A stretch of 64,000 bases of DNA from Bacillus cytotoxicus. GTDB taxonomy: Bacteria > Bacillota > Bacilli > Bacillales > Bacillaceae_G. Below, piece after piece: positions 45,873 to 54,726 of the stretch; position 1 is the stretch's first letter, and every line of letters begins with the position of its first letter. The translations under genes and the position numbers were made by a program. The stretch lies in the NCBI RefSeq assembly GCF_023715645.1, contig NZ_JAMBOP010000002.1:124001-188000 (forward strand), in the 5' to 3' direction. The notes beneath the pieces are model-generated. The model was not told the DNA's origin. It did no database searches and saw nothing but the letters and a program-made list of their open reading frames with translations.

Positions 45873-46592
45873 TTACACACCGCGTTTATTCCCCCACACT
45901 AAAGCGTGGAGCTGCGGCAATACTTTTGCATCATTCATTTCCTTACATTGTACTGCTTTATCAATAAGCCACTCATATTTCATAAGAAGGCTCTGAATTA
46001 ACGAAACATCATCTGTCGTCTTCGTATCATCGTTTCCAACTTGTAAGAAAAATGGAACGTGCGGATAACGCTCATGCACTTCTTTTGCGTATACAAAATC
46101 TTGATCGTCAAATACAACTACTTTTAGGCTTATATTTTTTCCATCTAACTTATCTATTATAGAATCTAACATAGCAAAATTCGTCGTCATTGTTGAACTC
46201 GGTGGTTTCGGCGAAATGGTTACTTCATCTATATCAAGTAACCAATCTTGCCACTTGCTCCCTTGTGTTTCAATTGCTGTACGAATCCCATTTTGTTTTA
46301 ATAAAGAGATCAATGCCCCTAAATGCTTTAACAAAGCAGGATTCCCACCTGAAATCGTTACATGTGAGAAATTTTCTCCGCCAGTTTGCATGAGTTCAGA
46401 AAAAATCTCTTCTGGCGACATTTGACGAATTTGCTCTTTTGCAGAACCATCCCATGTAAATGCAGAATCACACCATGCACAGCTATAGTCACACCCTGCC
46501 GTGCGAACAAACATTGTTTTTTGTCCCACAACCATTCCTTCTCCTTGAATGGTTGGTCCAAAAATCTCTAATACAGGAATGTTACTCACCAA
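45873..46592 (-). CDS. queE: 7-carboxy-7-deazaguanine synthase
   Basis: 239-residue radical SAM enzyme converting CPH4 to CDG. Cluster cysteines are in CDYSCAWCDSAF (about residues 33-44), and substrate residues in EIFGPTIQGEGMVVGQ (about residue 9). Start TTG or GTG near 46592, overlapping the queD end; coupled translation. Confidence 0.96.
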   Translation of the reverse strand: MVSNIPVLEIFGPTIQGEGMVVGQKTMFVRTAGCDYSCAWCDSAFTWDGSAKEQIRQMSPEEIFSELMQTGGENFSHVTISGGNPALLKHLGALISLLKQNGIRTAIETQGSKWQDWLLDIDEVTISPKPPSSTMTTNFAMLDSIIDKLDGKNISLKVVVFDDQDFVYAKEVHERYPHVPFFLQVGNDDTKTTDDVSLIQSLLMKYEWLIDKAVQCKEMNDAKVLPQLHALVWGNKRGV

Positions 46593-47076
46593 GCATCCAC
46601 TCCCGTCTTATTTCTGCATAGCTTGTTGGTGTTTCAAACAGGCGCACAAACTCAACACGCGCCCCTTTATATTCATTTTGTCGATCATCTTTCGTTAACG
46701 CCTCTTCCATTTTCTCAAAAATCCATACAACCATATTTTCAGCAGTTGTATTCATAGCTGGAAGTGTTTCATTTAAGTAACGATGATCTAAATATATTTC
46801 AATTTCATTTTTCCAAATTTCCTTTATATCACCAAAATCAATCGCTAGACCAATTTCATTGACATAACCACTAATTCCAAAAATTACTTTATACGTATGC
46901 CCATGAAGGTTTTTACATTTCCCTTCATAACAGTGCAAATGATGAGCAGCGTCAAACGTAAATTCTTTACTCACCATAACACGCTTATGATGATACTTCA
47001 GTTGCTTACGCTCAATGTCCTGATCTATTTTTTGCAAATTTTCAACAATGCGAAATCCAAAGAAGTCTTGTGTCAT
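46582..47076 (-). CDS. queD: 6-carboxytetrahydropterin synthase
   Basis: 164 residues. Zinc histidines are in FDAAHHLHCYEGKCKNLHGH (about residues 39-58), with the catalytic Cys in the same segment, and the C-terminal Glu region FVRLFETPTSYAEI. Makes CPH4 from 7,8-dihydroneopterin triphosphate. The ATG overlaps the queC stop (TAATG). Confidence 0.96.
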   Translation of the reverse strand: MTQDFFGFRIVENLQKIDQDIERKQLKYHHKRVMVSKEFTFDAAHHLHCYEGKCKNLHGHTYKVIFGISGYVNEIGLAIDFGDIKEIWKNEIEIYLDHRYLNETLPAMNTTAENMVVWIFEKMEEALTKDDRQNEYKGARVEFVRLFETPTSYAEIRREWMLGE

Positions 47077-47738
47077 TATGCTTTCGCTCCTTCACGCTCT
47101 TGTACATATTTATCAAGTCCTGCTTTACGAAGCTGACACGCTGGACATTCGCCGCAACCATCACCAATTATTCCGTTATAGCACGTTAACGTTTTTTCGC
47201 GGACAAATTCAAATGCTCCAAGTTCGTCTGCCAATTTCCACGTTTCTGCTTTATCAATCCACATAAGTGGTGTATGAATAACGAATGGATAATCCATCGA
47301 TAAATTTAGTGTAACATTTAGCGATTTCACAAACACATCACGGCAATCTGGATAGCCACTAAAGTCTGTTTCACACACACCTGTCACGATATGACGTGCC
47401 CCTACTTGTTTCGCTAACACAGCTGCAAACGATAAAAACAATAAATTACGTCCATCCACAAATGTCGACGGCAACTCGCCATCTTCATGTGTAATTTCCA
47501 TATCTGTACGCGTTAACGCATTAGGAGCCAGCTGGTTTAACAAACTCATATCAAGTACAGTATGTTTCACACCTAATTCTTTTGCGATTTCTGCCGCACA
47601 GTCAATTTCGAGCTTATGACGCTGATTATAATTAAACGTCACTGTTTCTACTTCTTCAAATTGTTCAAGTGCCCAAAATAAACATGTTGTACTATCTTGA
47701 CCACCACTAAACACAACAACTGCTTTTTCCTTTTTCAT
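47076..47738 (-). CDS. queC: 7-cyano-7-deazaguanine synthase
   Basis: 220-residue ATP-dependent enzyme making preQ0 from CDG and ammonia. PP-loop motif [17 protein letters not shown] (residues 8-24) and the zinc-binding cysteines in [19 protein letters not shown] (about residue 187). First gene of queCDEF, behind a preQ1 riboswitch and terminator. Confidence 0.97.
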   Translation of the reverse strand: MKKEKAVVVFSGGQDSTTCLFWALEQFEEVETVTFNYNQRHKLEIDCAAEIAKELGVKHTVLDMSLLNQLAPNALTRTDMEITHEDGELPSTFVDGRNLLFLSFAAVLAKQVGARHIVTGVCETDFSGYPDCRDVFVKSLNVTLNLSMDYPFVIHTPLMWIDKAETWKLADELGAFEFVREKTLTCYNGIIGDGCGECPACQLRKAGLDKYVQEREGAKA

Positions 47739-47801
47739 TCACTCATTCTCCTCTATTCTCTATTCCAAGAAGAAAGAGCGTTCTTGAACTGTCATACTAA
47801 A

Positions 47802-47831
47802 AAAACAAAACAATATCTAAAAGGATATTGT
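47802..47831 (-). terminator. Riboswitch-controlled terminator before queC
   Basis: ACAATATC/GATATTGT stem followed in the minus RNA by TTTTGTTTTTTT. It forms when preQ1 is bound. Confidence 0.88.
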
Positions 47832-47838
47832 TCTCTGC

Positions 47839-47871
47839 TTAGTTTTTTATAGAGGGAGTTCGCGAACCTCT
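47839..47871 (-). promoter_or_regulatory. PreQ1-I riboswitch aptamer
   Basis: The minus RNA reads AGAGGTTCGCG...CTCCCTCT and then ATAAAAAACTAA: the P1 stem AGAGG/CCTCT, C-rich loop and A-rich tail of the 33-nt class I aptamer. It controls queCDEF by transcription termination. Confidence 0.95.
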
Positions 47872-47872
47872 C

Positions 47873-47887
47873 CCGTGCTAGGCACGG
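47873..47887. other. 15-bp palindrome next to the preQ1 aptamer
   Basis: CCGTGCTAGGCACGG is self-complementary apart from its centre base and lies one base upstream of the aptamer in the RNA. It could be a 5' stabilising hairpin or an operator. Confidence 0.5.
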
Positions 47888-48013
47888 ATTGTCTTCTTTA
47901 ACTTTCACCATACATTGTAACATACCGAGCGCATAAGTGAAAAACGTCTATTTTTTCTGTCTTTTCTAAAAATAATATTTCATTTTCTTCCATATTAATA
48001 GTATGATGATTAT

Positions 48014-48195
48014 ATATATAAATCCACTTTGATTTTTCAACACATAAATCGCTGCTGTGCAGCATACATCATGCTAGATACCGGCCTGATCCTTTTGTTT
48101 AAAACCTGGCATGTGGCAGGAAAAGCTCCTATACGCGGTCAGACGCTCTCACCCTATCCTAAAAAGAAAATGGTTTTTATATCATTTTGTATTTA
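48014..48195 (+). repeat. Family A repeat upstream of the KinB-like gene
   Basis: TATATATAAATCCACTTTG junction, AAATCGCTGCTGTGCAGCAT head, GCATGTGGCAGGAAAAGCTC (the CTGACCG part is deleted), GCGGTCAGACGCTCTCACCC and AAAATGGTTTTTATATC tail. It is in frame with the kinase, which extends that ORF artificially. Confidence 0.85.
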
Positions 48196-48238
48196 TCTAT
48201 ATCAAACCTTTATTTCTCGGTATAAGGAGGTTTTAAAG

Positions 48239-49501
48239 CTGAAGCTTTTTATTATGTACCTCTTCATAAATATATTGTTTATTTTAGTTACCATGTTGAT
48301 TTATCATTTATTTTGGAGTGAAAAAGGCAATCGCTCTCCAAAGCTTAATTCATTTGTATTTATTCTCTCTTGCAGCATTACTACCATTGTCTGTATGTCG
48401 TTTGCTGCAAAAACAGATTACGGTTTTCAATATGATTTCCGACATATCGTGCTTATTGTCGGAACGTTATCTGGAGGACCAATTGCAGGTGGTGCCATTT
48501 TAGGTGTGATGAACATGTATCGTTTTTTTATCGGCGGCAGCGGGTTCATACCTTCATTTATTGCCTCTATTATTTTGTACATTTTTCTCATTACAACATA
48601 TAAAATGTACATAAAAGGGAAAATCAAAACAAAAATGTATTTAGCTTTTTTCTACAGCCTCATTTACGGCATTGGCTGGATTCCCTATTTTTTATCTATC
48701 GTTCCAAACCCAAAGGACTATACACCTTATTTTGTTACATACGAATTATGCACAATTATAGGAACGATTTTAATTTTATACTTACTGGACATATTACAAT
48801 CACAAGTCCGTCTTGCAAAAGAACTTGTGAACGCCGAAAAATTCCATCTTATCGGTGAGATGGCTGCTTCTATTTCACATGAAATTCGAAACCCTCTTAC
48901 ATCAACAAGAGGATTTCTTCAATTGCTACAATCGAAGAACTGTTCAGAACAAGAAAAACTATTATATTTAGACATCGCTATGGGCGGTATCGATCAAGCA
49001 AACCATGTATTAACAGACTACTTAACATTTGCTAAGCCAAGTATTGAAAAAGTACAACTATTACAGTTAGAAGAAGAGTTACTTCATGTAATTACGCTCA
49101 TGACACCATTAGCAAACCTTTCTAACGTCCGTATTCATTATACAAAACAAAGTAAAACATTTTATATAATGGGAGAAAAACAAAAACTCAATCAATGCCT
49201 TTTAAACATTATAAAAAACTGTATTGAAGCAATGCCAAATGGTGGAGAACTAACATTTACTACAACACCTGCTAATAAGCATATTCAATTACATATTCAA
49301 GATACAGGAATCGGCATGAGCACCGAGCAAGTAAAACGCCTTGGTTCACCTTTTTACTCTACAAAAGAAAAAGGAACAGGTCTTGGAATGATGGTCGTCT
49401 TTAGTATTATAAAAGCAATGAATGGTAAAATTGATATCTCTAGTAAGAAAAATATCGGTACAACTTTTCTTCTTACATTTCCTTTAACGAAAAAAACGTG
49501 A
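48239..49501 (+). CDS. KinB-like sensor histidine kinase
   Basis: About 420 residues. N-terminal 5TMR-LYT membrane sensor (about residues 1-185, six helices), then HisKA with the phospho-acceptor in AASISHEIRNPLTSTRGFL (about residue 212) and HATPase_c with N box (LNIIKNCIEAM), G1 (DTGIGMS) and G2 (KGTGLGMMV). It resembles KinB, which feeds the Spo0F-Spo0B-Spo0A phosphorelay. AAGGAGG is 8 nt before CTG, with the next ATG 23 nt away, so a CTG start is likely. Codons upstream are repeat DNA. Confidence 0.88.
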   Translation: MKLFIMYLFINILFILVTMLIYHLFWSEKGNRSPKLNSFVFILSCSITTIVCMSFAAKTDYGFQYDFRHIVLIVGTLSGGPIAGGAILGVMNMYRFFIGGSGFIPSFIASIILYIFLITTYKMYIKGKIKTKMYLAFFYSLIYGIGWIPYFLSIVPNPKDYTPYFVTYELCTIIGTILILYLLDILQSQVRLAKELVNAEKFHLIGEMAASISHEIRNPLTSTRGFLQLLQSKNCSEQEKLLYLDIAMGGIDQANHVLTDYLTFAKPSIEKVQLLQLEEELLHVITLMTPLANLSNVRIHYTKQSKTFYIMGEKQKLNQCLLNIIKNCIEAMPNGGELTFTTTPANKHIQLHIQDTGIGMSTEQVKRLGSPFYSTKEKGTGLGMMVVFSIIKAMNGKIDISSKKNIGTTFLLTFPLTKKT

Positions 49502-49522
49502 TGCTACCGCATCACGTTTTTT
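49492..49522. terminator. Bidirectional terminator encoding both stop codons
   Basis: AAAAAAACGTGATGC/GCATCACGTTTTTTT. The plus arm encodes Lys-Lys-Thr-stop of the kinase and the minus arm encodes Lys-Lys-Thr-stop of the small gene. Confidence 0.9.
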
Positions 49523-49628
49523 TCGTTTCATCTACAAGTTCCGCAAAAGCCTTCACTTTTCCATGCGGTTGCTGCTGTTCTTTTCTCGCTTTCCATTGCC
49601 TTTCTTGCTCCCGTTTTTTATTTCCCAT
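49512..49628 (-). CDS. Small basic protein (38 aa)
   Basis: Reads MGNKKREQERQWKARKEQQQ, then PHGKVKAFAELVDETKKT. AAAAGGAG ribosome site 7 nt before the ATG. Highly charged, predicted helical. Convergent with the KinB-like kinase and ending in the shared terminator. Function unknown; possibly a spore protein. Confidence 0.65.
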   Translation of the reverse strand: MGNKKREQERQWKARKEQQQPHGKVKAFAELVDETKKT

Positions 49629-49712
49629 TATTTCAACTCCTTTTCAGATGTCCTTATATAGGTTCCAACATATGAAGTAGGAATATACATATACAGAGTG
49701 TTACAACAACTA

Positions 49713-49894
49713 TAAAAAATCCATCAGCTCGTAAATCAACTGATGGAAGTTTCACTTTACCCCGCTATTCGTAGGCAGTATGACCCTCACCAAAATTTAG
49801 AGAGAAACAAAGAAGATAGGTGAGGGTAACTGTCTGTAAATGCCCGATTGGTTCAACTAACCATCAGGACACCACTGATGGAAGTTTCACTTTA
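49713..49894 (+). repeat. Family B repeat at the 3' end of the DinB gene
   Basis: Uninterrupted copy: CCATCAGCTCG...CTGATGGAAGTTTCACTTTA, CCCCGCTATTCGTAGGCAGT, ACCCTCACC...GGTGAGGGT stem, TGCCCGATTGG and a second CCATCAG...CTGATGGAAGTTTCACTTTA. The last TTA gives the TAA of the DinB gene. Confidence 0.85.
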
Positions 49895-50425
49895 TCTTTG
49901 TAAGATTGCATGTTTTGCTTCTTTTAATTGTGTCAGATGACGCTGTTCATGTAAGTCTAAGAACTGTACCCATTGATATAAATTAAGTTCACCATATATA
50001 GGATGTTTGAGCGATTTTTCAAATAGTTCTTTTTCATTTACAATACTATGCAGAACGTGTAAAAGCTTTTCTCTTGAACTTTGTAGCAATTGTATCATTT
50101 GTATTTTTTTCATTAATGTTTCTGTTGGTTGCATTTGTTGAGGGGCTTCTCTCTTTCTTGTTCGATCGAGTGTTGCTTGAAGGTCTTGTGGTGGAACAAC
50201 TTTTCTTTCCGTTTTATGTAGCGCATATAATATAGCAGATGTAACAGATTGTTCAACAAGATGAAGATGATGTAAAACTTGCATAATACTCCATTTATCA
50301 CGGCGCGGTTTCGTATTAATTTCTGTATCTGTTAACATTTCAATTTCTGATAAAAGCATCTGTCTCGTCGATGCCATTCCACGTAGCAACGTTACCATAT
50401 TCATATTTGCATAAGATTGCATCAT
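49892..50425 (-). CDS. DinB-family protein
   Basis: 177-residue four-helix DinB/YfiT-like protein with the metal histidines in QVLHHLHLVEQ (about residue 50) and DLHEQRHLTQLKE (about residue 158, two His). Relatives are thiol-dependent transferases or of unknown function; a role in bacillithiol-linked detoxification is possible. The stop codon is in a family B repeat. Confidence 0.87.
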   Translation of the reverse strand: MMQSYANMNMVTLLRGMASTRQMLLSEIEMLTDTEINTKPRRDKWSIMQVLHHLHLVEQSVTSAILYALHKTERKVVPPQDLQATLDRTRKREAPQQMQPTETLMKKIQMIQLLQSSREKLLHVLHSIVNEKELFEKSLKHPIYGELNLYQWVQFLDLHEQRHLTQLKEAKHAILQR

Positions 50426-50567
50426 TTTTCTCCCCCCTTATTTGGTTAAAAAGAGGCGCTTCTTTTCCAGAAACACCCCCTTGTTACATTATTCTGAATT
50501 TTCTTTTATTATCTCATTTTTCCGAATATTTGTCGATTGCAAATTCATAAAAAACAGTGCATACTTT

Positions 50568-52262
50568 TTACAATTTTGTGTCATCTACTCCATTCAGCCA
50601 ATCATGAATCTCACTAATTACACTTTCCACACATCCATCAGCAAATGGTGATGTTAAATTAGCTGTTTCAACTAATTGTAAGAATGATTTACTACCGCCT
50701 TGACGGCAAAGATGAACATAATCTTCCCATGCCTCTTGACGATTCTCTCTTGAACGTTTCCAAAATTGGAATGCACAAATTTGTGCTAACGTATAGTCAA
50801 TGTAATAAAATGGTGAGTTATAAATATGCGCTTGACGCTGCCAAAAACCACCGCGCTCTAAATAATCATTTTCTTCATAATCACGATGTGGTAAGTACTT
50901 TCTTTCAATATTACACCATGCTTCTTTTCGCTCAGCTGGTGATGCTTCTGGATGTTCATATACAAAATGCTGGAATTCATCAACAGATACACCATATGGT
51001 AAAAATAGCAATGCTGAACTTAAATGTGAGAAATAATATTTCTCTGCATCTTCTTCAAAGAATAAATTCATCCATGGCCATGTAAAAAATTCCATACTCA
51101 TTGAATGAATTTCACACGCCTCATATGTCGGCCAATTATACTCTGGAATTTCATAGTGACGGCTTTCGTATACTTGGAAAGCATGTCCTGCTTCATGTGT
51201 TAACACATCAATATCACCAGACGTTCCGTTAAAATTCGAGAAAATAAACGGTGCTTTATAGTTTTCAATATATGTACAATAGCCTCCGCCAGCTTTTCCC
51301 TTTTTCGCAACAAGATCTAGTAAATTATTTTCTAACATAAAATTAAAGAATGTATTTGTTTCTTCTGACAATTCTTTATACATCGTTTTGCCATGATTCA
51401 CAATCCAATCTGCATCACCTTTTGGCACTGCATTACCAGATGGATATTCAAAGTTTTCATCATAATAAGCAAGCTTTTCTACTCCGATGCGAGCTTGTTG
51501 CTTTTGTCTAAGTTCAGTTGCAACAGGAACAATATAATCAAGTACTTGTTTGCGGAAATTCGCAACCATCTCTGCATTGTAGTCTGTACGATACATTCTT
51601 GCATATCCAAGTTCAACAAAATTGTTAAAACCAAGTTTCTTCGCAATTGTCGTTCTTACTTTAACAAGTTCATCATAAATGCGGTCCAACTCTTCTTCAT
51701 GCTCTGCTAAAAATCCATAATACGCCTCACTTGCTTGTTTACGCATATTACGATCTCTGTTCTCCATAAACGGAACAAGTTGCGATAGTGTTCGTTCTTC
51801 TCCTTCAAAGGAAATTTTAGCTGCCGCTAATAACTGTGTGTACGTAGAAGACAACTTATTTTCTAACTGCAAATCTGCAACGACTTCATCTGAATATGTT
51901 TTCATTTCAGCCTCTGCAAGTGCAAATAATTGTATACCATAATATTCTTCTAATTGTTTTCGGAATGGAGATTGTGTTAATTCCTCGTAATATTTTGTCA
52001 CATATCCTTTCACAATTGGTGAATATTCATCAAAGAAATCTTGCTCTTCTTTATAAAATCCATCCGTTGTATCAACACTATGACGAATATAACAAATGTT
52101 ATACATTGTGCTAAAATCATTACGAATTGCATTCACCTGTACAATGATTTCTTTTTGTTCTTCCAATGTTTTCGCATTCTTAAACAGTTGTAAAGTCTCG
52201 CTAAATCTGTCTTTCACTTCATCCATATTTGGACGTTTATACTCATAATTCTCAAACGACAT
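50568..52262 (-). CDS. Oligoendopeptidase F family (M3)
   Basis: 564-residue cytoplasmic zinc metallopeptidase. Active site VLTHEAGHAFQVYESR (about residue 352) with the third ligand glutamate in YEACEIHSMSMEF (about residue 380), preceded by the GGYCTYIENYKAPFIFSNFN-type M3 segment. Cleaves short peptides. AAGGGG ribosome site; monocistronic. Confidence 0.94.
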   Translation of the reverse strand: MSFENYEYKRPNMDEVKDRFSETLQLFKNAKTLEEQKEIIVQVNAIRNDFSTMYNICYIRHSVDTTDGFYKEEQDFFDEYSPIVKGYVTKYYEELTQSPFRKQLEEYYGIQLFALAEAEMKTYSDEVVADLQLENKLSSTYTQLLAAAKISFEGEERTLSQLVPFMENRDRNMRKQASEAYYGFLAEHEEELDRIYDELVKVRTTIAKKLGFNNFVELGYARMYRTDYNAEMVANFRKQVLDYIVPVATELRQKQQARIGVEKLAYYDENFEYPSGNAVPKGDADWIVNHGKTMYKELSEETNTFFNFMLENNLLDLVAKKGKAGGGYCTYIENYKAPFIFSNFNGTSGDIDVLTHEAGHAFQVYESRHYEIPEYNWPTYEACEIHSMSMEFFTWPWMNLFFEEDAEKYYFSHLSSALLFLPYGVSVDEFQHFVYEHPEASPAERKEAWCNIERKYLPHRDYEENDYLERGGFWQRQAHIYNSPFYYIDYTLAQICAFQFWKRSRENRQEAWEDYVHLCRQGGSKSFLQLVETANLTSPFADGCVESVISEIHDWLNGVDDTKL

Positions 52263-52369
52263 ACAAATAACCCCTTTCTTCTCTAAAAAAACACATTCCC
52301 TTACTATAATTCCATATATTTCGTAAATTCCCTTTATTCATTGGTAAAATCCCTCTTCTTATAGGTACA

Positions 52370-52572
52370 TTTATCCCGCTATTTGCGGGCAACCTCAAAA
52401 TTCAGCGAAAGTATTGTCTAGCTTCAGTGGCTAGAATCTCCGGTCGTTTCGCCCCCTCGGACGAGGCAGAAAAAGGCCCTGACCGCTTTCTATGCATGGC
52501 CAGATGCTCTCGCCCTCTCCTAAAAAGAAAAAGGGTTTTATGTCGATGTTTCAATTTATATTTATATAGTTA
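52370..52572 (+). repeat. Composite repeat: B fragment, C fragment, A fragment
   Basis: CCCGCTATTTGCGGGCAAC is the start of family B. Then TCTAGCTTCAGTGGCTAGAA through TCGGACGAGGCA (52413-52467) is the reverse end of family C. It joins directly to AGAAAAAGGCCCTGACCGC, the second half of family A, ending GGGTTTTATGTC. Confidence 0.75.
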
Positions 52573-52589
52573 CTACCTCCAGCCCCAAA

Positions 52590-52625
52590 AATAATAAAAA
52601 ACTTTGAAATACACAAAGCTTTTTA
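52590..52625 (-). terminator. Terminator of the second MarR gene
   Basis: AAAAGCTTTG/CAAAGTTTT stem and T-rich run on the minus strand. Confidence 0.75.
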
Positions 52626-53069
52626 TCTTTCATATTTCCCTACCTTTTTTAACAACGCTAAAAGTTGATCTTTTTCGTCATTTGATAACATATGTAATGA
52701 ATCATGTATGACTTTCTCATGATTTGGAAAGATACTAGAAATTAATTGTATCCCTCGTTCCGTTAAATGAGCGTAAATAACACGACGGTCATTTTGGCTA
52801 GGCTTTCGCTCAACGAGTCCTTTTTTCTCCAATTTATCAACGACATATGTAATGCTGCCGCTTGCAATTAAAATTCTTTCCCCAATTTGCTGCAATGGTT
52901 GAGTTCCCTTATGGTATAACAATTCTAGTACAGCAAACTCAGTTGGATTTAATCCATTGCTTTGAATAGACTTATTGGCAGTATCCATAACAGAGCGGTG
53001 TACACGTGATAAAGCAATAAATACTTTTAACGATTTAGAAACATCTGCTCCTTCATACTGAGGTGTCAT
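52623..53069 (-). CDS. MarR-family transcriptional regulator
   Basis: 148 residues from MTPQYEGADVSKSLKVFIAL; ATG 6 nt after GGATGG, an upstream TTG is less likely. Winged-helix with ILIASGSITYVVDKLEKKGL (recognition region, about residues 65-84) and the wing RKPSQNDRRVIYAHLTERG. Resembles the OhrR/YhjH-like branch but lacks a clear N-terminal sensing Cys. Divergent from the kinase gene at 53205, which it might regulate. Confidence 0.87.
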   Translation of the reverse strand: MTPQYEGADVSKSLKVFIALSRVHRSVMDTANKSIQSNGLNPTEFAVLELLYHKGTQPLQQIGERILIASGSITYVVDKLEKKGLVERKPSQNDRRVIYAHLTERGIQLISSIFPNHEKVIHDSLHMLSNDEKDQLLALLKKVGKYER

Positions 53070-53204
53070 AACACTTCCATCCTTTACTAAGTTTCTTTTC
53101 AAATACAGACATGCTTCAACATATTACAACAAAAAACAATAAAAACACTACACATTTGAGAATGTTTATATATAATGAAATTAAAAACAGAAGGAGAAGC
53201 GATT

Positions 53205-54701
53205 TTGAATGTAAAACTACGCAATACATTTATCTATATTTTACTTGTTATATTGCCAACCCTTTGTATTAGTTCTATCTTGTTTTTGTACGAAAAATAT
53301 ACAATGGAAAAAGAAAATAAACAAGCAGCTCATACAGTCATATTTTTATATAGAGACCATTTAGATCGTTATCTTGGAGAAGCAACATCTGCATTAGAAA
53401 TGCTTGCGATGGTTATTGGCGCAAAATCGCAAAATGATCCTGAAATACAACAAGTTCTCCACAGTACTGATGGAACCGATGAACGATTTGATGGCCTGTA
53501 TTATGCCAATATGGATTTGAAAGTTTCATTATCATCATCGGGATTAAAAAATCCTATCGATATTACTGATCGTTCTTACGCAAAAGAAACTTTGAAAAAT
53601 AAACAAACAACTGTTTCATCTGCGATTACAGATCGTGCTTCTGGACATAAAGTGATTGTGATCGCCACTCCTGTTTTCAATAAAAACAAAGATGTTTCTG
53701 GACTGCTATTAGCAACCCTACGATTTGATTATATTGCAACGGCTTTAAATGCAATTAAACCAGAATATCACTTTGAAGTATTGGATAAGTATGGAATTAC
53801 GTTTTTGCACGATAATAATCCTAAATTCGCCCCAAAAAATACACAACCAATTACTGTTCCATTAACAAGACTACCGTGGAGAGTTTCTATTTATCCATTA
53901 CCCATTGAAAAAAACATTTTATATCACAACGTCTTTACAGAATGTTTAATAACATTATTTCTTATAACTATTTTATTTTTAGTTATAAAATACATTCTTT
54001 TAAAAAGACAAACAAAATTAGATAGAAAGCAAAATGAATTACAAAAACTAGAATTAGTTGGTTCATTCGCCGCAAGTACAGCTCACGAAATCCGCAATCC
54101 TCTTACAGGCATTAAAGGACTCATTACCCTTTTGAAAGAAACACATACAAATGAAAAAGATCAATTTTATTTTTCTGTAATTGAGAAGGAAATTGAAAGG
54201 ATTAATGAGATTGTCAGTGAATTCCTTATTCTTGGAAAACCAACTGCTGTTATTGAAAAAATATACGATTTGAGAGACATTGTAAAAGAAGTTTCGTTAA
54301 TTATTCAATCCGAGGCAAATTTACATAACGTTGAGCTTTCCATACGTATGCCTGAACATCCAATTCCGATTCGTTGTTCAAATGATCATATCAAGCAAAT
54401 TATTTTAAATATTACAAAAAATTCTTTTGAAGCAATGTCACTAGGTGATACATTGACGATTACAATCGAAGCAAATGAAAATACAGCACAATTACAAATC
54501 AATGATACAGGGAAAGGAATTCCAAAACACATTCAAAAACATATTTTCCATCCGTTCTTCACAAATAAAGATACAGGAACGGGACTAGGCCTTGTCGTAT
54601 GCAAAAGAATCGTTGAAATTTATAACGGTCAAATTACGATTGAAAGTACAGAAAATATAGGAACAACCGTATGCATTATACTCCCGCTCCATTCACAGTA
54701 A
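53205..54701 (+). CDS. Sensor histidine kinase with extracellular Cache domain (KinD-like)
   Basis: 498 residues from a TTG 8 nt after AAGGAG. Two membrane helices (about residues 8-27 and 248-270) flank a dCache-type sensor. HisKA contains AASTAHEIRNPLTGIKGLI (about residue 290), and HATPase_c has LNITKNSFEAM, NDTGKGIP and GTGLGLVVCKRI. The layout equals KinD of B. subtilis, which feeds the phosphorelay to Spo0A. No response regulator is adjacent, as usual for phosphorelay kinases. Confidence 0.9.
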   Translation: MNVKLRNTFIYILLVILPTLCISSILFLYEKYTMEKENKQAAHTVIFLYRDHLDRYLGEATSALEMLAMVIGAKSQNDPEIQQVLHSTDGTDERFDGLYYANMDLKVSLSSSGLKNPIDITDRSYAKETLKNKQTTVSSAITDRASGHKVIVIATPVFNKNKDVSGLLLATLRFDYIATALNAIKPEYHFEVLDKYGITFLHDNNPKFAPKNTQPITVPLTRLPWRVSIYPLPIEKNILYHNVFTECLITLFLITILFLVIKYILLKRQTKLDRKQNELQKLELVGSFAASTAHEIRNPLTGIKGLITLLKETHTNEKDQFYFSVIEKEIERINEIVSEFLILGKPTAVIEKIYDLRDIVKEVSLIIQSEANLHNVELSIRMPEHPIPIRCSNDHIKQIILNITKNSFEAMSLGDTLTITIEANENTAQLQINDTGKGIPKHIQKHIFHPFFTNKDTGTGLGLVVCKRIVEIYNGQITIESTENIGTTVCIILPLHSQ

Positions 54702-54726
54702 TCATCCCTTTTCTGTGGGATGATTA
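54699..54726. terminator. Palindromic terminator giving both convergent genes TAA
   Basis: TAATCATCCC/GGGATGATTA perfect 10-bp stem with an 8-nt loop. The first three bases of each arm are the stop codon of the kinase and of the Spo0E-like gene. Confidence 0.85.

Noticed and set aside
48029-48238. N-terminal 70-codon extension of the KinB-like kinase
   Set aside because: The extension is a family A repeat read in frame; a strong ribosome site lies after it.
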